From contig DXVY01000119.1 in assembly GCA_019417145.1 (NCBI GenBank), positions 1 through 5,701 of the forward strand: a stretch of DNA of 5,701 nt, in the 5' to 3' direction. The notes beneath the pieces are model-generated. The model saw nothing but the letters and a program-made list of their open reading frames with translations, was not told the DNA's origin and made no database searches. The number at the start of each line of letters is the position of its first letter. Within the stretch, counting starts at the first letter, position 1. Below, piece by piece: positions 4,968-5,701 of the stretch. The position numbers were made by a program, and so were the translations under genes. Source of the stretch: Clostridiales bacterium (GTDB lineage Bacteria > Bacillota > Clostridia > Oscillospirales > Acutalibacteraceae).

Positions 4968-5701
4968 ATGCCGATTAAGAGTTATAAGCCCACGACTCCC
5001 GGCCGCCGCGGCATGACCGTGATGGATTATTCCGAACTGTCCAAGGTGGCGCCCGAGAAGAGCCTGCTGGAGCCCATTAAGAAGAATGCCGGCCGCAACA
5101 GCTACGGCCGCATCACCGTCCGCCATCGCGGCGGCGGCAACCGCCGGAAGTACCGGGTCATCGATTTCAAGCGTGATAAGCATGGCGTGACCGCTACCGT
5201 CCTGACCCTGGAGTACGACCCCAACCGCACCGCCCACATCGCCCTCGTGCAGTATGAGGACGGGGAGAAGCGGTACATCATCGCTCCCCAGGGCCTGAAG
5301 GTGGGCGACAAGATCGTCAGCGGCCCCGATGCCGATATCAAGACCGGCAACGCCCTGCCTATGCAGAATATCCCCACCGGTACCTTCCTGCATAACATTG
5401 AGCTGTACCCCGGCAAGGGCGCCCAGCTGGCCCGTTCGGCCGGCAACTCGGCCCAGCTGATGGCCAAGGAGAACGGCATGGCCCTGCTGCGGCTGCCCTC
5501 CGGCGAGCTGCGCCAGGTGCCCATGAACTGCATGGCCACCGTAGGCCAGGTCAGCAACCCCGAGCACGAGAACGTGAACATCGGTAAGGCCGGCCGCAAG
5601 CGCCACATGGGTTGGCGGCCCACCGTCCGCGGTTCTGTTATGAACCCCTGCGACCACCCCCACGGCGGTGGTGAGGGCAAGTCCCCCGTGGGACGTCCCG
5701 G
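4968..5701 (+). CDS. rplB: Large ribosomal subunit protein L2 (3' truncated by window end)
   Basis: The frame is open to the last base and gives 244 residues. Bacterial L2 is usually about 275, so some 30 residues of the basic tail are missing. Typical L2 blocks are visible: MPIKSYKPTTPGRRGMTV (1-18), KKNAGRNSYGRITVRHRGGG (38-57), RYIIAPQGLKVGD (102-114), GNALPMQNIPTGTFLHNIE (127-145) and GWRPTVRGSVMNP (215-227). The DHPHGGGEG motif (229-237) carries the conserved histidine implicated in peptidyl transferase function. L2 binds 23S rRNA near the subunit interface. The start at 4968 is fixed by the family N-terminus and by AGGAG (4950-4954), 13 bases upstream, a longer gap than for the other genes here. 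Confidence 0.97.
   Translation, partial: MPIKSYKPTTPGRRGMTVMDYSELSKVAPEKSLLEPIKKNAGRNSYGRITVRHRGGGNRRKYRVIDFKRDKHGVTATVLTLEYDPNRTAHIALVQYEDGEKRYIIAPQGLKVGDKIVSGPDADIKTGNALPMQNIPTGTFLHNIELYPGKGAQLARSAGNSAQLMAKENGMALLRLPSGELRQVPMNCMATVGQVSNPEHENVNIGKAGRKRHMGWRPTVRGSVMNPCDHPHGGGEGKSPVGRP

Noticed and set aside
4938..5663. Long minus-strand open frame (241 codons) opposite rplB
   Set aside because: It lies antisense to a clearly conserved gene, with Gly/Ala/His/Val-rich low-complexity translation that mirrors the rplB codons. The same applies to minus-strand frames opposite rplC, rplD and the esterase.
1..5701. CRISPR array, tRNA, rRNA, insertion sequence or phage genes
   Set aside because: No repeat-spacer pattern, cloverleaf, transposase or terminal inverted repeats were seen on either strand.

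Overview
The window looks like chromosomal DNA from a moderately GC-rich anaerobic member of the Clostridia (Bacillota), plausibly from the gut or another fibre-degrading habitat. This is inferred from three things: secreted proteins with type I dockerins, strong AAGGAGG-type ribosome binding sites, and ribosomal proteins of Clostridia-like sequence. No marker here allows a genus call.

Left part (1-2291): two secreted-type genes, both on the + strand, each ending in a dockerin. The first (1-663) is only the C-terminal part of a protein: a jelly-roll, carbohydrate-binding-like segment, a FIVAR-like helical segment, then a dockerin. It is closed by a strong intrinsic terminator (676-706). After an intergenic region with its own promoter (829-858) comes a complete 429-residue secreted serine esterase (927-2216): signal peptide, alpha/beta-hydrolase domain with a visible Ser-Asp-His triad, a bacterial Ig-like domain and a dockerin. 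It has its own terminator (2257-2291). The two dockerins match at 58 of 62 residues, so the proteins very probably dock on the same cohesin partner. That partner is not in this window.

Middle part (2292-2927): about 640 bases with no convincing gene. It holds a possible extra terminator hairpin, an A/T-rich UP-like element with a good sigma-A-type promoter (2531-2577), and then a leader of about 340 nt before rpsJ. The leader can form several hairpins. One (2809-2845) looks like an intrinsic terminator or attenuator, with downstream sequence able to pair in a competing way.

Right part (2928-5701): the start of the S10 ribosomal protein operon in canonical order, rpsJ (S10/NusE), rplC (L3), rplD (L4), rplW (L23) and rplB (L2, cut by the window end). 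Spacing is 67, 17, 0 and 93 bp. The two longer gaps contain hairpins, one with a GCAA tetraloop and one a tandem pair, that may control translation or RNA processing. The ribosomal genes are ordinary. The leader and intergenic RNA structures, and the shared-dockerin pair next to this housekeeping operon, are the parts most worth a second look.
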